Assembly: GCA_958295665.1 (NCBI GenBank)
Contig: OY282559.1
Location: 269,519,347 to 269,583,346 of the forward strand
Length of the DNA stretch: 64,000 nucleotides
Direction: 5' to 3'
Source of the DNA: Tipula vernalis
Taxonomy: Eukaryota > Arthropoda > Insecta > Diptera > Tipulidae
Within the stretch, counting starts at the first letter, position 1, and each line of letters begins with the position of its first letter. Below, one piece after another: positions 42,470 through 54,072 of this stretch. A program made the translations under genes and the position numbers. A model generated the notes under the pieces. That model was not told the origin of the DNA. It saw only the letters and a program-made list of their open reading frames with translations, and did no database searches.

Positions 42470-43822
42470 TTAACTCGTTCCTACGCATTGTAACTTGGAA
42501 CGCTAATGGGCTCAACCAACGAGCCCAAGAACTGGAAATATTTCTCCATACAAACAACATAGATATTGCACTTATTTCAGAAACGCATTTCTCCAACAAA
42601 AGCTTTTTTAGAATAAAGGGATTTAATTCCTACTGGACAACCCATCCTAGTGAAAGAGCCAAAGGTGGTTCAGCTGTACTAATTAAAAATAATATCAAAC
42701 ATAATCAACAAGAGGATATTCGAGAAAGCTACATGCAAGCAACTGTTATCTCAATCCAATATAATGGCGCAGATCTAAATATTGCGGCAGCATACTGTCC
42801 TCCACGGCATACACCAACGAAGTTACAATTTAATAACGTCTTTAATAAGCTCGGTCCAAGATTTATTATTAGAGGGGACTATAATATAAAACATACAGCT
42901 TGGGGTTCCAGGCTAATTTCTCCTGGGAAAGGAAATGCTTTGTTCAATGCTATTCATGAAAACAAATGTGAATATCGGTCTCCAAGGGGGCCAACGTATT
43001 GGCCAACGGATGCAGGAAAAATACCAGATCTGCTTGATTTCTTCATCATAAAAGGTATTTCATCCAGTTACACTAGAGTCGAAGGAATTAACGACTTAAC
43101 ATCTGATCACTTGCCTGTACTGTTGTCAGTAAGCGCTATAGTCATCAAGAAAAATAAAAAGCTCAACCTTACTAATAGATTCACGGATTGGGATAAAAAA
43201 CTGGAAGAGCTAGTTGAATTCAAAGTTAGTATTAAAAGTAATGAAGAATTGGAACAACAAACAAACAATTTCATTGAATACACTTGTATGGCCGCCAGTC
43301 TAGCTACTCCAGAATTAAAGGACAAAGCGGAGATTGAAGTCAAATACCCGGCTGAAATCAGGGAACAAATCAAGGAAAGGAGAAAGGCAAGGAGAATATG
43401 GCATCTCACCAGAAATCCCGCTGACAAAACCACCTTCAATCGAATAAGTAACAAAGTCAATAGGCTAATCAAAAGCTTCAAACAGGATTGCTTCGACCAC
43501 TACTTAAGCGGGCTAGGTCCAGAAATGGATAAGGACTACTCGTTATGGAAAGCAACCAGAAAATTTAAACGACCTGTAGTTCGAGTACCACCTATAAGAA
43601 ATGCTCAAGGCAATTGGGTTCGACAAGACAAAGAAAAAGCGGAACTCTTTGCTCAACACCTAGCAACAGTGTTTAAACCCCATGACATTCAATCCAACAT
43701 TGACGTAACACCTGTCTATCAACCAAATCAGGATTTTAAAAGGGTCACGCCAATGGAAATTGCTGAAGAAATCGACAAAAGTCTTAGTCAAAAAAAGGCA
43801 CCAGGAATTGATGAAATATCGT
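42466..43822 (+). pseudogene. Jockey-type ORF2: endonuclease and start of RT, truncated
   Basis: ATG 42466 overlaps the ORF1 stop (ATGA). The endonuclease shows LRIVTWNANGLNQRAQELE, then ISETHF, a GDYN motif (usual GDFN or GDYN) with KHTAWGS, and SDHLPV near the domain end, so its catalytic set looks complete. The linker continues to the RT start KKAPGIDE near 43800. After about 43822 the open frame (to 43941) reads antisense copia and is not part of this protein. Confidence 0.85.
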
Positions 43823-44820
43823 CCGTCAATATGTTTACATCGTTTGTGAAGAACAGGATTTTTAATCAATTCAAGCGTACTTTGATTGTCAATATAGAGA
43901 GTTGTAGCTATATTTTGATGAGGATAGATTTCTCCGATTAACTTTAAGAGCCAAACTATTTCCTTGACTGTTTGAAAAGCTGCAATGTATTCCGAATAAA
44001 TAAGTGGTAGAGGTGGCGATTGTCGACTATCTTTAACAACACCAGCTAACAACACATCAACTCCAAATAACTATAAATCCTGTAGTTGATTTGCGTGTTT
44101 CAATATCTCCTGCAAAATCTGCATCACTGTAGCCACATAAGGATAATGTTTTCTGCTTCTTAAAGTGCAAACCATAATCAACAGTTTCTTTTAGATACTT
44201 CATTGGTTTTTCCATATATCGACTAACCATACTGACCGAAAAGGATATATCTGGTGTCGTACCTTTTGATAAATATAACAAGCTGCCCACAGCTTCTGGG
44301 AGCAGTTGTTAATTCAGTCTTCTCATTATCATTTACATTCAACTGTTGATGTGGATCGGCTGGTATTGCAAGAGCATTTGCTTGCTCTAAATTAAATTTA
44401 TTGAGAATTTTTCTTGTGTAGGCACTTTGACGTAAGAGAATAGAGCCATCGTTTTGTCTTTCAATCTGTAAACCAAGGTAAGTATCAGCATCGCCAGAAG
44501 TGATATCAAATTCTTTCTGAAGTGCACACAAGAAATCATTCTCAGTCTTTTCGTCGATTCCAGCTACTAGTCCATCATCTATATAGATGCTCACTAGGAG
44601 TATTATCAGATTATTTTTGATTAATATGTATATACAAGGATTAGCCTTTGATTGTTTAAGTCCATAGTCGGTAAGAAAAACTTGTATTCTTTGGTTCCAA
44701 CATCTAGACGATTGACGTAAACCATATAAACTTTTTAGTAGCTTACATACTCTTGTTGTACCATCGTTGAATACTGTTGGCTGCTTCATGTATATAACCT
44801 CCTCTATATCACCATTTAAA
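43822..44820 (-). pseudogene. pol: copia reverse transcriptase and RNase H
   Basis: RT block at 44789-44300: KLLKSLYGLRQSSRCWNQRI, the catalytic SIYIDDGLVAG and TYLGLQIERQNDGSILLRQ. After a frameshift near 44300: GSLLYLSKGTTPDISFSV and YSDADFAGDIETRKSTTGF, the copia RNase H signature (44290-44057). After a further shift: EYIAAFQTVKEIVWLLKLI and TLYIDNQSTLELIKNPVLHK (to about 43825). Upstream of 44789 the fingers part of RT is mostly deleted. Dead. Confidence 0.82.
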
Positions 44821-45975
44821 AAGGAAGTCTATACGTCAAACTGTTTGAGTACTAAATTTTCTTGAACGATCACTGTTAATAATATTCGGATGGAGTCGAA
44901 CCTTTGTTGGTTTTTAAGGAATTCATTTCCTCCTCCATAGTTTGTTTCCACTCTTGTGCATTCGTACCATTTACTGCTTGTTGAAAAGTCAGCGGTTCTT
45001 CTGGGTTTACAATGCAATAATCACAGACATTATCTAAATCTACTTCGTAGTCTTCTAATTTCTTTGGTTTATTTAGTTTGGATCGATCTCTTAGTTGTAT
45101 CCCTGTACTCCTTTTGGCTTCTGGCGTACAAAATTTCTCATTTTCTTCTTCTGAATCAGATAATTGGTTATAGGTAACTCAAGATTTTCTAAATTTTCTT
45201 CAATTTGCTCGTCATCTTTTCTTTCAGCCTGACTATTTTTGAATTGTGTATTTTCTTCTTCAGGGAGATACAATAGTGTTTGATTTTGATTTTCTTTAGT
45301 AGGTTCCATTAATTTTCCTGTATAGATAATAAGTTTTCTGACAAAAATATCATTTTCCTTTGGAATCCAAACTCTGTTACCTATTTCCCCTTTGAGGTTT
45401 AGCTTCTTTACTTTATTTTCAGGCAATTTCACATAAACTTTCTCTCCAAATATATGGAATTCCTGATTATCTGGTCGCTTGTTATACCAAATTTCATATG
45501 GTGATTTATTCTTAATGCTATTGGTTCCTGTGCAGTTCAAAATATAAACGGCAGCGTTTACTGCTTCTGCCCAGAATTTCAGTTCAAATTTTGCAGCATG
45601 TAGCATTGTACGAGCAGCTTCTACAACAGTTCTGTTTTCACGTTCTATTTTGCAATTTTGCTCAGGGCAATAGACTACTGAATTTTGGTGAGAAATTCCA
45701 TATTCTTTCATCAATTTTGTGACTTCCCCTCTGGGGCAATGTTTTTCTGTTTTCTTTATAAAGTCTTTTAGACACTCCAGTACGTCTGATTTTGCACCCA
45801 AAAAATATACGGTTCTGTAATGTGAGTAATCATCCTTTAATTGAAGAAAATACTTTGCACCTGTGAATGACTTTTCTGGTAGTGGTCCACACACATCTGC
45901 GTGGATTATTTGGCCAATACGACTAGTTTTTGTACTGCTTTGCTGAGGAAAAGGTAGTCGATGGATTTTACTCAA
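44821..45975 (-). pseudogene. pol: copia integrase
   Basis: From about 45975 to 45091: GQIIHADVCGPLPEKSFTGA (first catalytic D), an E-containing CPEQNCKIERENRT block and the C-terminal copia motif KSPYEIWYNKRPDNQEFHIF. An acidic linker follows. The second catalytic D-containing block is shortened between YFLGAKSD and KEYGISHQNS, a deletion shared with the plus-strand copy. The region 45091-44790 is degenerate and joins to RT. Confidence 0.82.
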
Positions 45976-45992
45976 TGCGCAAGGCTCACAGA

Positions 45993-47430
45993 CTATTTTG
46001 TCATCTCCTCTTGGATTAATGTCAAAAAATTTTTAACTTGAGTATAGTTTAGATGAGCTAATTTTTGATGCCATTCTTGCAAGGAACTTTTCTCAGCAAT
46101 ACATGCTTGATATTCATCAGCACTTTCTTTGCCATTTTCGATTGGCATTACCTTAATTTTCATTTCAAATAATGTGTTTTGTCTCTCACCTACAGCTATG
46201 GTTTTGCCTTCTTTATTGAATTTACAGATTCTTTTATCAGCTTCTAGAGTTAAATTTCTATCCAAGGCCACACCGCCAGAAAAGAGATTGTATTTCAGCT
46301 TAGGCACGTAGAGTACATTTGAAAGGTGACATTCTGTCCCTTTTTCTCCATTAAATGCTGAAATGTTTATTCTACCTCTACCTTTGCCTGAAATGGTTTT
46401 TCCGTCTCCAATTTTTATTTTGATGTCATCTTTCATTGGTGTGTAGTTTATGAACCACTCTAGTTTATGAGTCATGTGATCGCTCGCTACAGTATCCATA
46501 TATCAGGCCTCGACTGTAGTTTTCGCTGTCTTTTGTACTGAGGCAAATGCTTCGCTTATAAGAGCTTCACCTCTCTCTTCTCTTGAAACTTTGGAATTTT
46601 TAAATTTATATTGTTTACTTTTTGGATTGTCCCAACATTCTGCTGCCCAATGTCCAGGTTTATGACAAAAATTACATTTTCCAGGTTTTCTTTTTGTATT
46701 TTTTTGGTCATCGTTTTTATTCTTAACATACTGAATATTTTTGTTACCAATATTATTCTTGGAAAAATGATTCTTACTGCTTACTCTTACATTAGAAGCA
46801 AGTGCATTAACTTCTACTTCTCTTTGACTTTGTCTCATCTCTTCAATTATCAATCTCGAGGTTAGGTTGGCTAACGTTCTATCGGTGGTAGCCGTTGATT
46901 CCCAGGCACTGATAAAATGGTCAAAATTTGGTGGCAAAGTTAGGAGAATTTTGGTCATTACTCCCTTATCTTCAATTTTCTCTCCCATTGCTTGTAGTCT
47001 ATTAGATATATCTTCAATTTTTGAGATATTTGCTGCAATATCATGTGAAGGATCTTTAGCCAATGTAAACCACTTTTGCTGTAAAATATGGATTGTAGAT
47101 TCTGATTTTTGTTCATATATATTGGTTAGCTTTTTCCACTTTGCCTCAGAATCCCCCGAGGTCAAAATATGCATCATCGTTTGTTCAGATATTGTGGTAA
47201 CGATTACCTTTTGCGCCATCCCGTCGGTTTTATTCCATTTACGTATCGCGTCGGCATTTTCCTTTTTCTCATCAGCCGTCGCATCTGTTGCCACAGGTGC
47301 AGGTTGTTTGTTTGTGCCATTTACTATGTCCCATGCTTCAATTGACTTCAAAATTATCTGAATCTGGAATTTCCATTGATTCCAGTTTTCAATTACTTGT
47401 AATTTGCTTACTCTGGACAATTTTGAATCA
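45993..47430 (-). pseudogene. gag: copia gag and protease
   Basis: Gag is open from 47420 to 46503 and retains the 25 bases lost from the plus-strand copy. The start codon, ATG in the other copy, reads ATT here. The zinc knuckle CNFCHKPGHWAAEC is intact. At the protease the tryptophan before the active site is a TGA stop (near 46500), and the motif reads DTV instead of DTG, so the protease is doubly dead. The frame then runs from 46499 to 45993 and is shifted by the same T-run loss as in the other copy. Confidence 0.85.
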
Positions 47431-47550
47431 ATCTTCTTAACAATTTTGGTCGACGGTTATAATTTTCACTTCGCACACGGCTGGATATAACCTCACAAAA
47501 TTTGTCTTATTTTCACTTTTATTTCCGAAAATATTCCCAAAAACACGTTT

Positions 47551-47564
47551 CTGGGTCCATAACC
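47551..47564 (-). promoter_or_regulatory. copia primer-binding site, minus-strand copy
   Basis: Same GGTTATGGACCCAG as at 36737-36750. The LTR begins at 47565 on the plus-strand side and extends to about 47870. Confidence 0.85.
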
Positions 47565-48055
47565 TGTCGATTATATGTGGAATTATGGGTAAATAACTTA
47601 ATAACTTCGGATGTTTAATGAACAAAAGTATTTATTGTCAATCACAAAGTAATGAAAAAAACACATGTACTTAGCTCTCTTCAATAGCTCGAATAATAAT
47701 AAAAAAAAATGTGTACATACTTGAACAAACCATAAAACTAACTAAGTAGTGCTGCCATCTAGGGAATAAACAGCGAGTGATATCCATAAAACACAATTTA
47801 AAAACAACAATTCTGACAAATACAATAAACTTCGAATATTGTGTATACTTGTTCTAATGTGTACACAAAATATGTCTAGGATAAAATTTTTTGTAATTTT
47901 ATTAATATTCGGGATTTTTTTTTTAATCTGAATTGATACTATACTATATTTATAAAATGAGTGCAGCAGATAAAAACCGATACAATATTCTTAGCGGGAA
48001 CTTTTTTAGTTTCCATACAATTGTCTGCGTCTTCCATATAATCTAACACACTCAT
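47565..48055 (-). repeat. 5' LTR and flank of the minus-strand copia copy
   Basis: Matches 36292-36736 inverted, including CTAGATGGCAGCACTA (inverse near 47750) and the poly-A tract near 47920. CTCAT at 48051-48055 is the target duplicated by the solo LTR that follows. Confidence 0.75.
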
Positions 48056-48306
48056 TGTTACCAATTCAGCTGGTAACAGGAAACGATTGCGACAAAAAGC
48101 TGAAATAGCATTTACTTAAATTTTGTTTGTTGAGTAAAACACAAACATATAAATGTGCCGATACAGCACATACTTATATTTTGTAATTAACCATATAAAT
48201 TAAACGTATGTAACGTTAAATCTGATCTGATACTTCCGTTTAGTGAAGTAAATTATAATATATAAACTAGAAAATTTTAATAATAAAGACAGAGGTTATA
48301 AAATCT

Positions 48307-50620
48307 AATGCGCATCACACTATCTGGGGAAGCACGGATATTAATGAAAGAGGTGAGTCGGTTTTTGATTATTTGATGAGTACTAACCTTTCAGTGTGTA
48401 ATATTGGGCGGGAACCCACATTTATTACTAGTAACAGGCAGGAGGTTCTAGACGTGACCCTTGCCTCAAATAATATTCTTCATATGGTTAAAAATTGGAG
48501 GGTGGATAAGGAACACTCCTTTTCTGATCATCGATATTTAACCTATAGCCTCGATATTCACCCTGCTACCCGGGAAGCCTTCAGGAACCCTAGAAGGACC
48601 AACTGGAGCAAATATGGGGAATTATTGGAGGAAATGTTACCGACGAGGGCTATGGAGCCCCCGACGACCGTTGGGGAGCTGGAGGACATGGTGGCTAGCG
48701 TTACTAGCACATGCAACCGATCCTTTCGTTCTGCCTGCCCACTGGCTAAGCCTAAGGGTAGACAAAAACCGGTATGGTGGTCCAGGGAACTGGGAGCCTA
48801 TCAAAAGGCCTGTAGGACAGCTTTAATAGAGCCAAAAATACAAGAGAGGCTCAGGATTGGGACTCCTATAAGGAGAAACTCGGAATTTATAAGAAAGAAC
48901 TAAGAAAGGCACAAAGGAAGTCTTGGAGAATCTTCTGTGATAAAATGAAAGAGGTATCCGAAACCTCTTGTCTTAGAAAGATTCTTTCCAAAAGTACATC
49001 TAGTCCAAGTTTTTTGATAAAACCGGACGGATCTTGGATAGCTTCTAGTGGAGAATATCTGGAGCTTCTCTTCGAGACACACTTCCCAGGGAGCTTTGAA
49101 GACCTGTTGGTGCATAGCAATCATCAGGAGTCACTGTCAGTGTTCCCAGAGGATATCGTAACCAGAAAACGGATTCTATGGGCACTGAGGGGTTTTAAAC
49201 CATTTAAATCGGCTGGTCCGGATCAAATTATACCAGCTGAACTTCAAAACAACTCAGTAATTATTCTTCCCTACCTGGAAGCTATATTCAAAGGGTGATT
49301 GATGCTGGGCTATATTCCTAGGTACTGGACGGAGGTCATTGTGGTGTTTATACCGAAAGCGGGGAAAAGCTCACATGTCTATCCTAAGGACCTAAGACCA
49401 ATAACTCTATCATCCTTTCTTTTGAAAACCTTGGAAAGGCTGCTGGATGTATATATCAGAGATAAAATAGGTGCCAGGAAGTGGGCATCGTCTCAGAATG
49501 CGTACACAAAGGGTAGATCTGTGGACACTGCTCTGCACGCCTTGGTGTGTACGATTGAGAAATCGATTAGTTCGAAGGAATTCTGTTTGGTGGCTTTCCT
49601 GGGTATATAAGGCGCCTTTAATAATGTGAAAGCGGAGGCAATCAAGGAGGGATTGTCATTTTTGGAGGTGGACGTTCCTCTGATAGGGTTAATCAATTAT
49701 ATGCTGGGAAGCAGGATTGTTAGTTTGAAGTTGGGGGACTCCACCTTCAAGAGGCGAGTAACTAGGGGAAATCCGCAGGGGGGGTTCTGTCCCCTCTTAT
49801 CTGGAACATAGTGGTAAACGGGTTACTACTTGATTTGGAGAGAGAGGGTATTGAAGTTATCGCGTACGCAGATGACGTAGCTTTAGCTGTTACCGGGAAA
49901 TTCCTGGGCACGATTGTAGACGTATTGCAGAATGCGCTTACCATCGTTACGAAATGGGCTGGCAAATGTGGACTTGGTATTAACCCGTCCAAGACAGAGC
50001 TGGTACTCTTCACTAAGAAATACAAAATCCCGGTAGTTGTCCCTCCTACCTTAAATGGCACGAGACTTGCTTTTACTGACAGAGCTAGATATCTGGGCAT
50101 TATCTTGGACAGTAAGCTTAGTTGGAAGCCCAACATGTTGGAGAGAATAAACAAAGCTACTATAGCTTTGTACTCATGTAGGAACGCCATTGGTCATAGA
50201 TGGGGTCTGAAGCCGGAGCTGGTACACTGGCTCTACACCGCCGTAGTGAGACCTGTACTCATGTACGGGGTGGGTGTTTGGTGGCCAGCTCTGGACAAGG
50301 TTACTTATAAAAGTAAGATTGAGAGAGTGCAAAGAAAAGCCTGTATGCTTGTTAGCGGGGCATTGAGGTCGACACCGACAAGTGCCTTAGAGGTTATATT
50401 GCACCTTCTTCCGGTCGACATTTTTGGCAAACAGATGGCGGCAAATACGGCTGTACGACTTGCAGCCGTCTCTCAGTGGAGGTGTCTTAGTATAGGACAC
50501 TCCACTATTGTTAGATCGTTGAGGGATGAGCTGGCAAATCTTGACTACATTAAACCTACTCTACGCTTCGAGAAGCGATTTCGGACCTCCTTCCCTTCAA
50601 AGGAATCCTAGAGGGATAGA
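48307..50620 (+). pseudogene. LINE ORF2: endonuclease end and reverse transcriptase
   Basis: Endonuclease end (NAHHTIWGSTDINERGES, SFSDHRYLTY) in the frame to 48903. A shift follows, then 48945-49298 (GFKPFKSAGPDQIIPAEL) to a TGA at 49297. 49299-49610 holds VIVVFIPKAGKSS and KDLRPITLSSFLLKTLE, then a TAA. 49620-49811 holds VTRGNPQGG, and after a shift the frame to 50611 has the catalytic YADDVALAV (near 49866), then LMYGVGVWW and the thumb. At least four lesions inactivate an otherwise well-kept domain order. Confidence 0.85.
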
Positions 50621-51484
50621 CCGTTATCGGAAACCAAAGCGTTGCAATTCTTCACAGATGGCTCCAAGCTAGACGGCAAAGTATGAGCTGGAGTATTCTG
50701 TGACAAATTAAATGTAAACATTTCTATTCATCTGCCTGATTACTGCAGCGTGTACCAAGCTGAAGTCGTAGCGATTGAGGAGGTCATGACGTGGTTGAAA
50801 CATAATGTGCTATCCTCAGACGATATCACAATCTATGTGGACAGTCAAGCGGCGATCCGGTCGTTAGAATCGGTGTCTTTGGCGTCACAGGTGGCGTTGA
50901 GTTGTCACTCATCTCTAAATGAGATGTGTGAGTATTTCAATATCCAGGTAGTCTGGGTCCCATGTCACTCGGGCGTCATGGGAAACTGCAGGGCAGATGA
51001 ACTTGCTAGGCATGGTACGACTCTCCAGCTGCAACCGGAAAGGGCAAGTCTGGGGAGGCCTATTACAGCGCTGAGACAAGCACTTGGAAAGCAGGCGCTA
51101 TCCTCAGCGGGGGAAAGGTGGTCTAACACCCTCACCTGTAGAGTTGCAAGACAAGTTTGGCCAAAGCTGGACTTGGGGCGCACTAGGGCAATAATATCCT
51201 TACGCAGACGTGAATTAAGAACGGTCGTGGGAATTCTCACGGGACACTGCCTTTTTGGAGAACATGCAAGAAGGCTGGGTCTGGAGGCTAATGACTTTTG
51301 CAGAAGCTGCTTGGACGAAGAGGAGGAAGAGACGTTGGTCCACTTCCTTTGCCCGTGTCCAGCATTGGCTCTCAGAAGGCACAAACACATAGGTAAGTTC
51401 AAGATGGACTGCCTCTCGGATCTCGAAAACAGTAAAGTGCGGGACGTCTTACGCTACATAAGTAGCTCGAAATGGTTCCAATAG
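50621..51484 (+). pseudogene. LINE RNase H domain and C-terminus
   Basis: Upstream of 50750 the RNase H start reads FFTDGSKLDGKV, a stop (TGA near 50685), then AGVFCDKL. The open frame from 50750 has YQAEVVAIEEV, IYVDSQAAIRSLES, VWVPCHSGVMGNCRADELAR and the acidic residues of RNase HI. A C-terminal CCHC-like motif (CRSCLDEEEEETLVHFLCPC) ends the polyprotein at 51484. About 90 bases of 3' untranslated sequence follow. Confidence 0.85.
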
Positions 51485-51680
51485 GGGTAAAAGGGGATAC
51501 ATCCTGTGGTATCACAATGGACCGTCACCGGTCTAAGTGTGCGTAAGCAGCCACTCCAACTTAACCTAACCTAACCTATAAAATCAGTAAACATATCGCT
51601 TCTCATTCAATTAAACTATTTATTTAGAATTAGTGGACTAGCTCCGACCCACGGTAGGCGCCCTAGTTTCTAAATAAACA

Positions 51681-52254
51681 CTCATGTTATTGAATGTATA
51701 ACGAATGGCTTGAATATAGGTCCAAGTCTAATCTACTACATACACTAAGGGCAAAGCTATTTTCGGAATTACCGCCATTTCTGATTTGAATTTCAATAAA
51801 AATTCGGATATTGTATTTGTATCATGTTTACTTGATATTAGTTCAGCTACCGGGACAATTGTTGTACTAGCTTTTATTACACATGCATAATAGAGTATTT
51901 TCGTACAATAGTGTTCTGTGTGACATTTAGGTTTACTTACAACGCTTCCTGTTGCATCCAAATACATTATTAATGGAGCATATTTTGAAATAAGATCTAC
52001 CTAATTGTGATCTTCTCAATAATGTCACAATTAACGGCAAGGAAATACAATGGATGTATTTCTTTGTTACCTTTAATTGTTCCATATCCCACCGGCGAAT
52101 CAAATCATACATATCACAATCTTGTACTAAATCGTCCCTTTTCAACACTTCTGACTTAATTTTTTCGTAAAATATCGTTTGTGGTCAATTTCATAGTGTT
52201 TCCACTTTTAATCAAATCTAAATCAGAATTAGCTCTGATATCAAAACTCACAAT
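51681..52254 (-). pseudogene. Transposase-like fragment, right copy (LDATGSVV family)
   Basis: Inverse of 35722-36291: LDATGSVVSKPKCHTEHY at 51967-51910, VPVAELISSKHDTNTISEF near 51870-51815, and an N-terminal block at 52148-52000. The stop between the blocks in the left copy is absent here (ACVIKASTTIV), but a shift near 51990 breaks the frame. No intact protein. Confidence 0.5.
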
Positions 52255-53139
52255 CTAAACTGAAAACCAAAATTCTGCTGAAAAAATAAAGAAAATTAAA
52301 TTTTGTGTTTTTTATTGTAGGCAAAATTTTTTGTTTGATGCTGAAATATATTTTTTTTGTATAACTTTAACAATTTAACCACATATTATATTTGCTGCTT
52401 ATTTCTAATTTTTGATGCTACTCTTTGTCGCTAAACTATTTTTTTTCACGCTGTAAATTATTTGTTTGTATTTTCATTGTTTTAAATATTATTTGTGATG
52501 CCAAATTATTTTTTAAGGTGCTAATGTTTGTCGCCAATTTTTTTTTCTTGTATGCCTGTTTAAATTTTCCCTTTTTATATACTATATTTCAACACTACTA
52601 ATTTCAATATGTTTTGGTAATTTTCGAAAATTTTTATTTTTTTTTTTTGTTAAACGAGATAAATAAAATCACCAACTCTTGTCCATAAACCACCATCGAC
52701 TTGACTAACATTTTTTTCTTTACCATCAAACATAAGTATTTAAATGAAACCAACAGGACCAACAATTAAATTTTGGATCAATACACAGAATATGTAATAT
52801 ATCGTCCTCCTTGTTACAGCCACCATCTTTCATTTCTGACTTTTACTGATGCACAAACCGAAAAAAATATAAATAAGTAAACAATTTTTAGCCATTACAT
52901 AGACTTCCCATTTGAAACATAAATTATTACTGTTGCTTTTTTGGAACGAAACAAGTACTACTCACCTTGTACATACTTACCTTAGAACTTCAAATCCAAT
53001 TTTCCTATTTTTTCCCTTCCTCGTATTGGCTACTTTCAATACCTTCCTCAGCATTTAGCTTATTCAAACTTTAACGTTGCTCGTCTCACCAAACTCACAC
53101 TTTAAAATAAACCAACATTTTTCAATAAAAATTAAATCA
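52255..53139. other. AT-rich non-coding stretch
   Basis: Long T tracts and loosely repeated phrases such as TGTCGC..AATTATTTTTT (52425-52540). No gene, LTR pair or RNA gene that I can support. Confidence 0.45.
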
Positions 53140-53368
53140 CGAAAAAATTATAAAAATTGATGAACAGAAAAAAAGAACTAAAACAGAACTAAATCAAGTA
53201 GTTCAGAGTTTCTAAATGATTATCAAAAGGTCAGACCTCTTTAACTGGCAATATAAAATATTGTTAAACGCATATTAATAGAAATTATTTTATTTTTATT
53301 TTTCCTAATATCAAAATTATATTCATAAAATTTCTATTTAAAACACCTTGAATTCCCCGCAGTAATCT
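53140..53368 (-). other. 3' flank of gene copy 3
   Basis: Matches the 3' flanks of copies 1 and 2, including AGGTCTGACCT near 53230, and extends to a TTCTGTTCATCAATTTTT block also found after copy 1 (30155-30172). Confidence 0.75.
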
Positions 53369-54072
53369 CTAGGCGCATGAAAAATCTTGGTTCATACCGT
53401 TCAGAAACCGACTAGAATATTTTTTTATAATCCCATCGTTTTCACACCGTTCAAACAATTCATTCGTGCAACTTTGCAGAGTCTGTGTAGTTTGGCATAC
53501 GTTCTCATTTTTCAAAGATGTTCCAATCTCTTGGCTTGGCGTTTTACGATGGAAACAGTTGCTTAATCCGCTTTCATCCAAACAATTAAAACCCTTATCA
53601 CCAGCAATTGCGAAGATAATTTCTTCGGAACATAAATCATCAGCGAATCGATTGATAATTCGCATTAAATTCACAAGGGATTGTATATTAACATCATCAC
53701 GACACGCCACACTAACCATTGTGCCTTTATCCACACTGCAGCTAGCAGCATAATTCAGTGTAACACAATATTCCATTGTGACTTGGGAGAAGTGCGTACT
53801 ATTTATCGTCTGGTCCCTATACTGATTGATGTCACGAACAATTTGCCCCATACCAAATTGTTTAGGTGCACAAGTATCATATCGCTGTTTAAGGAGCTGT
53901 GGAAAATATTAATTTCATTATTTTATACATTTTACAATTTCAAATTCGTTGATTTTATTACAACAAGTTCAGTATCACAATTTGGGGTAGTTGGATCAAT
54001 ATTTCTCGACGAAACACTTATGATCCCAAATGAAATACTGATTAAAATGAAAAAATTCTTGAACCACTTCAT
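53369..54072 (-). CDS. Secreted cysteine-rich protein, DUF1397-like, copy 3
   Basis: Exon 1 runs 54072-53962 and exon 2 runs 53896-53369, with the same phase-0 intron. About 212 residues, with signal peptide and all cysteines kept. It differs from copy 1 at about ten positions (for example RKTPSQEIGTSLKNE and NGMNQDF) and has no lesion. Three intact copies with scattered substitutions suggest recent tandem or segmental duplication with continuing constraint, though the changes are too few to test by eye. The role is presumably that of a hemolymph or other extracellular protein. Confidence 0.72.

Larger units (their letters stand above)
40690..43822 (+). mobile_element. Jockey-type LINE, 3'-truncated
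   Basis: Contains an ORF1 with CCHC knuckles and an ORF2 with an apurinic-type endonuclease, the Jockey layout. The start of the RT domain (KAPGIDE) is reached, then the sequence changes to minus-strand copia RNase H near 43822. A normal LINE insertion loses its 5' end, so the missing 3' end points to a later rearrangement. Confidence 0.85.
43822..48055 (-). mobile_element. copia element, minus-strand copy (longer copy)
   Basis: The inverted counterpart of 36292-38802, extending further: primer site, gag, protease, integrase, RT and most of RNase H. The 3' end with LTR is lost at the Jockey junction near 43822. The left and right arms share disabling changes, so they are duplicates of one another. 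Confidence 0.85.
48306..51576 (+). mobile_element. LINE with RNase H domain (I/LOA type), 5'-truncated
   Basis: TATAAAATC is duplicated at 48297-48305 and 51577-51585. The element starts within the endonuclease, runs through RT and RNase H and ends in TTAACCTAACCTAACC. It has no poly-A tail. The presence of RNase H downstream of RT places it in the I/LOA/R1-related groups rather than Jockey proper. Confidence 0.85.
48056..51680 (+). mobile_element. Solo LTR (about 345 bp), split by a LINE
   Basis: Starts TGTTACC, ends AATAAACA and is flanked by CTCAT at 48051-48055 and 51681-51685. With the LINE removed (48306-51576, plus its duplicated TATAAAATC), about 345 bases remain and no internal retrotransposon region. 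The uninterrupted target is seen in the inverted copy at 36285-36300. The orientation is not certain. Confidence 0.72.

Noticed and set aside
46611..47361. Plus-strand frames of 84 and 164 codons over the minus-strand copia gag
   Set aside because: Antisense shadows; the opposite strand carries the recognisable gag.
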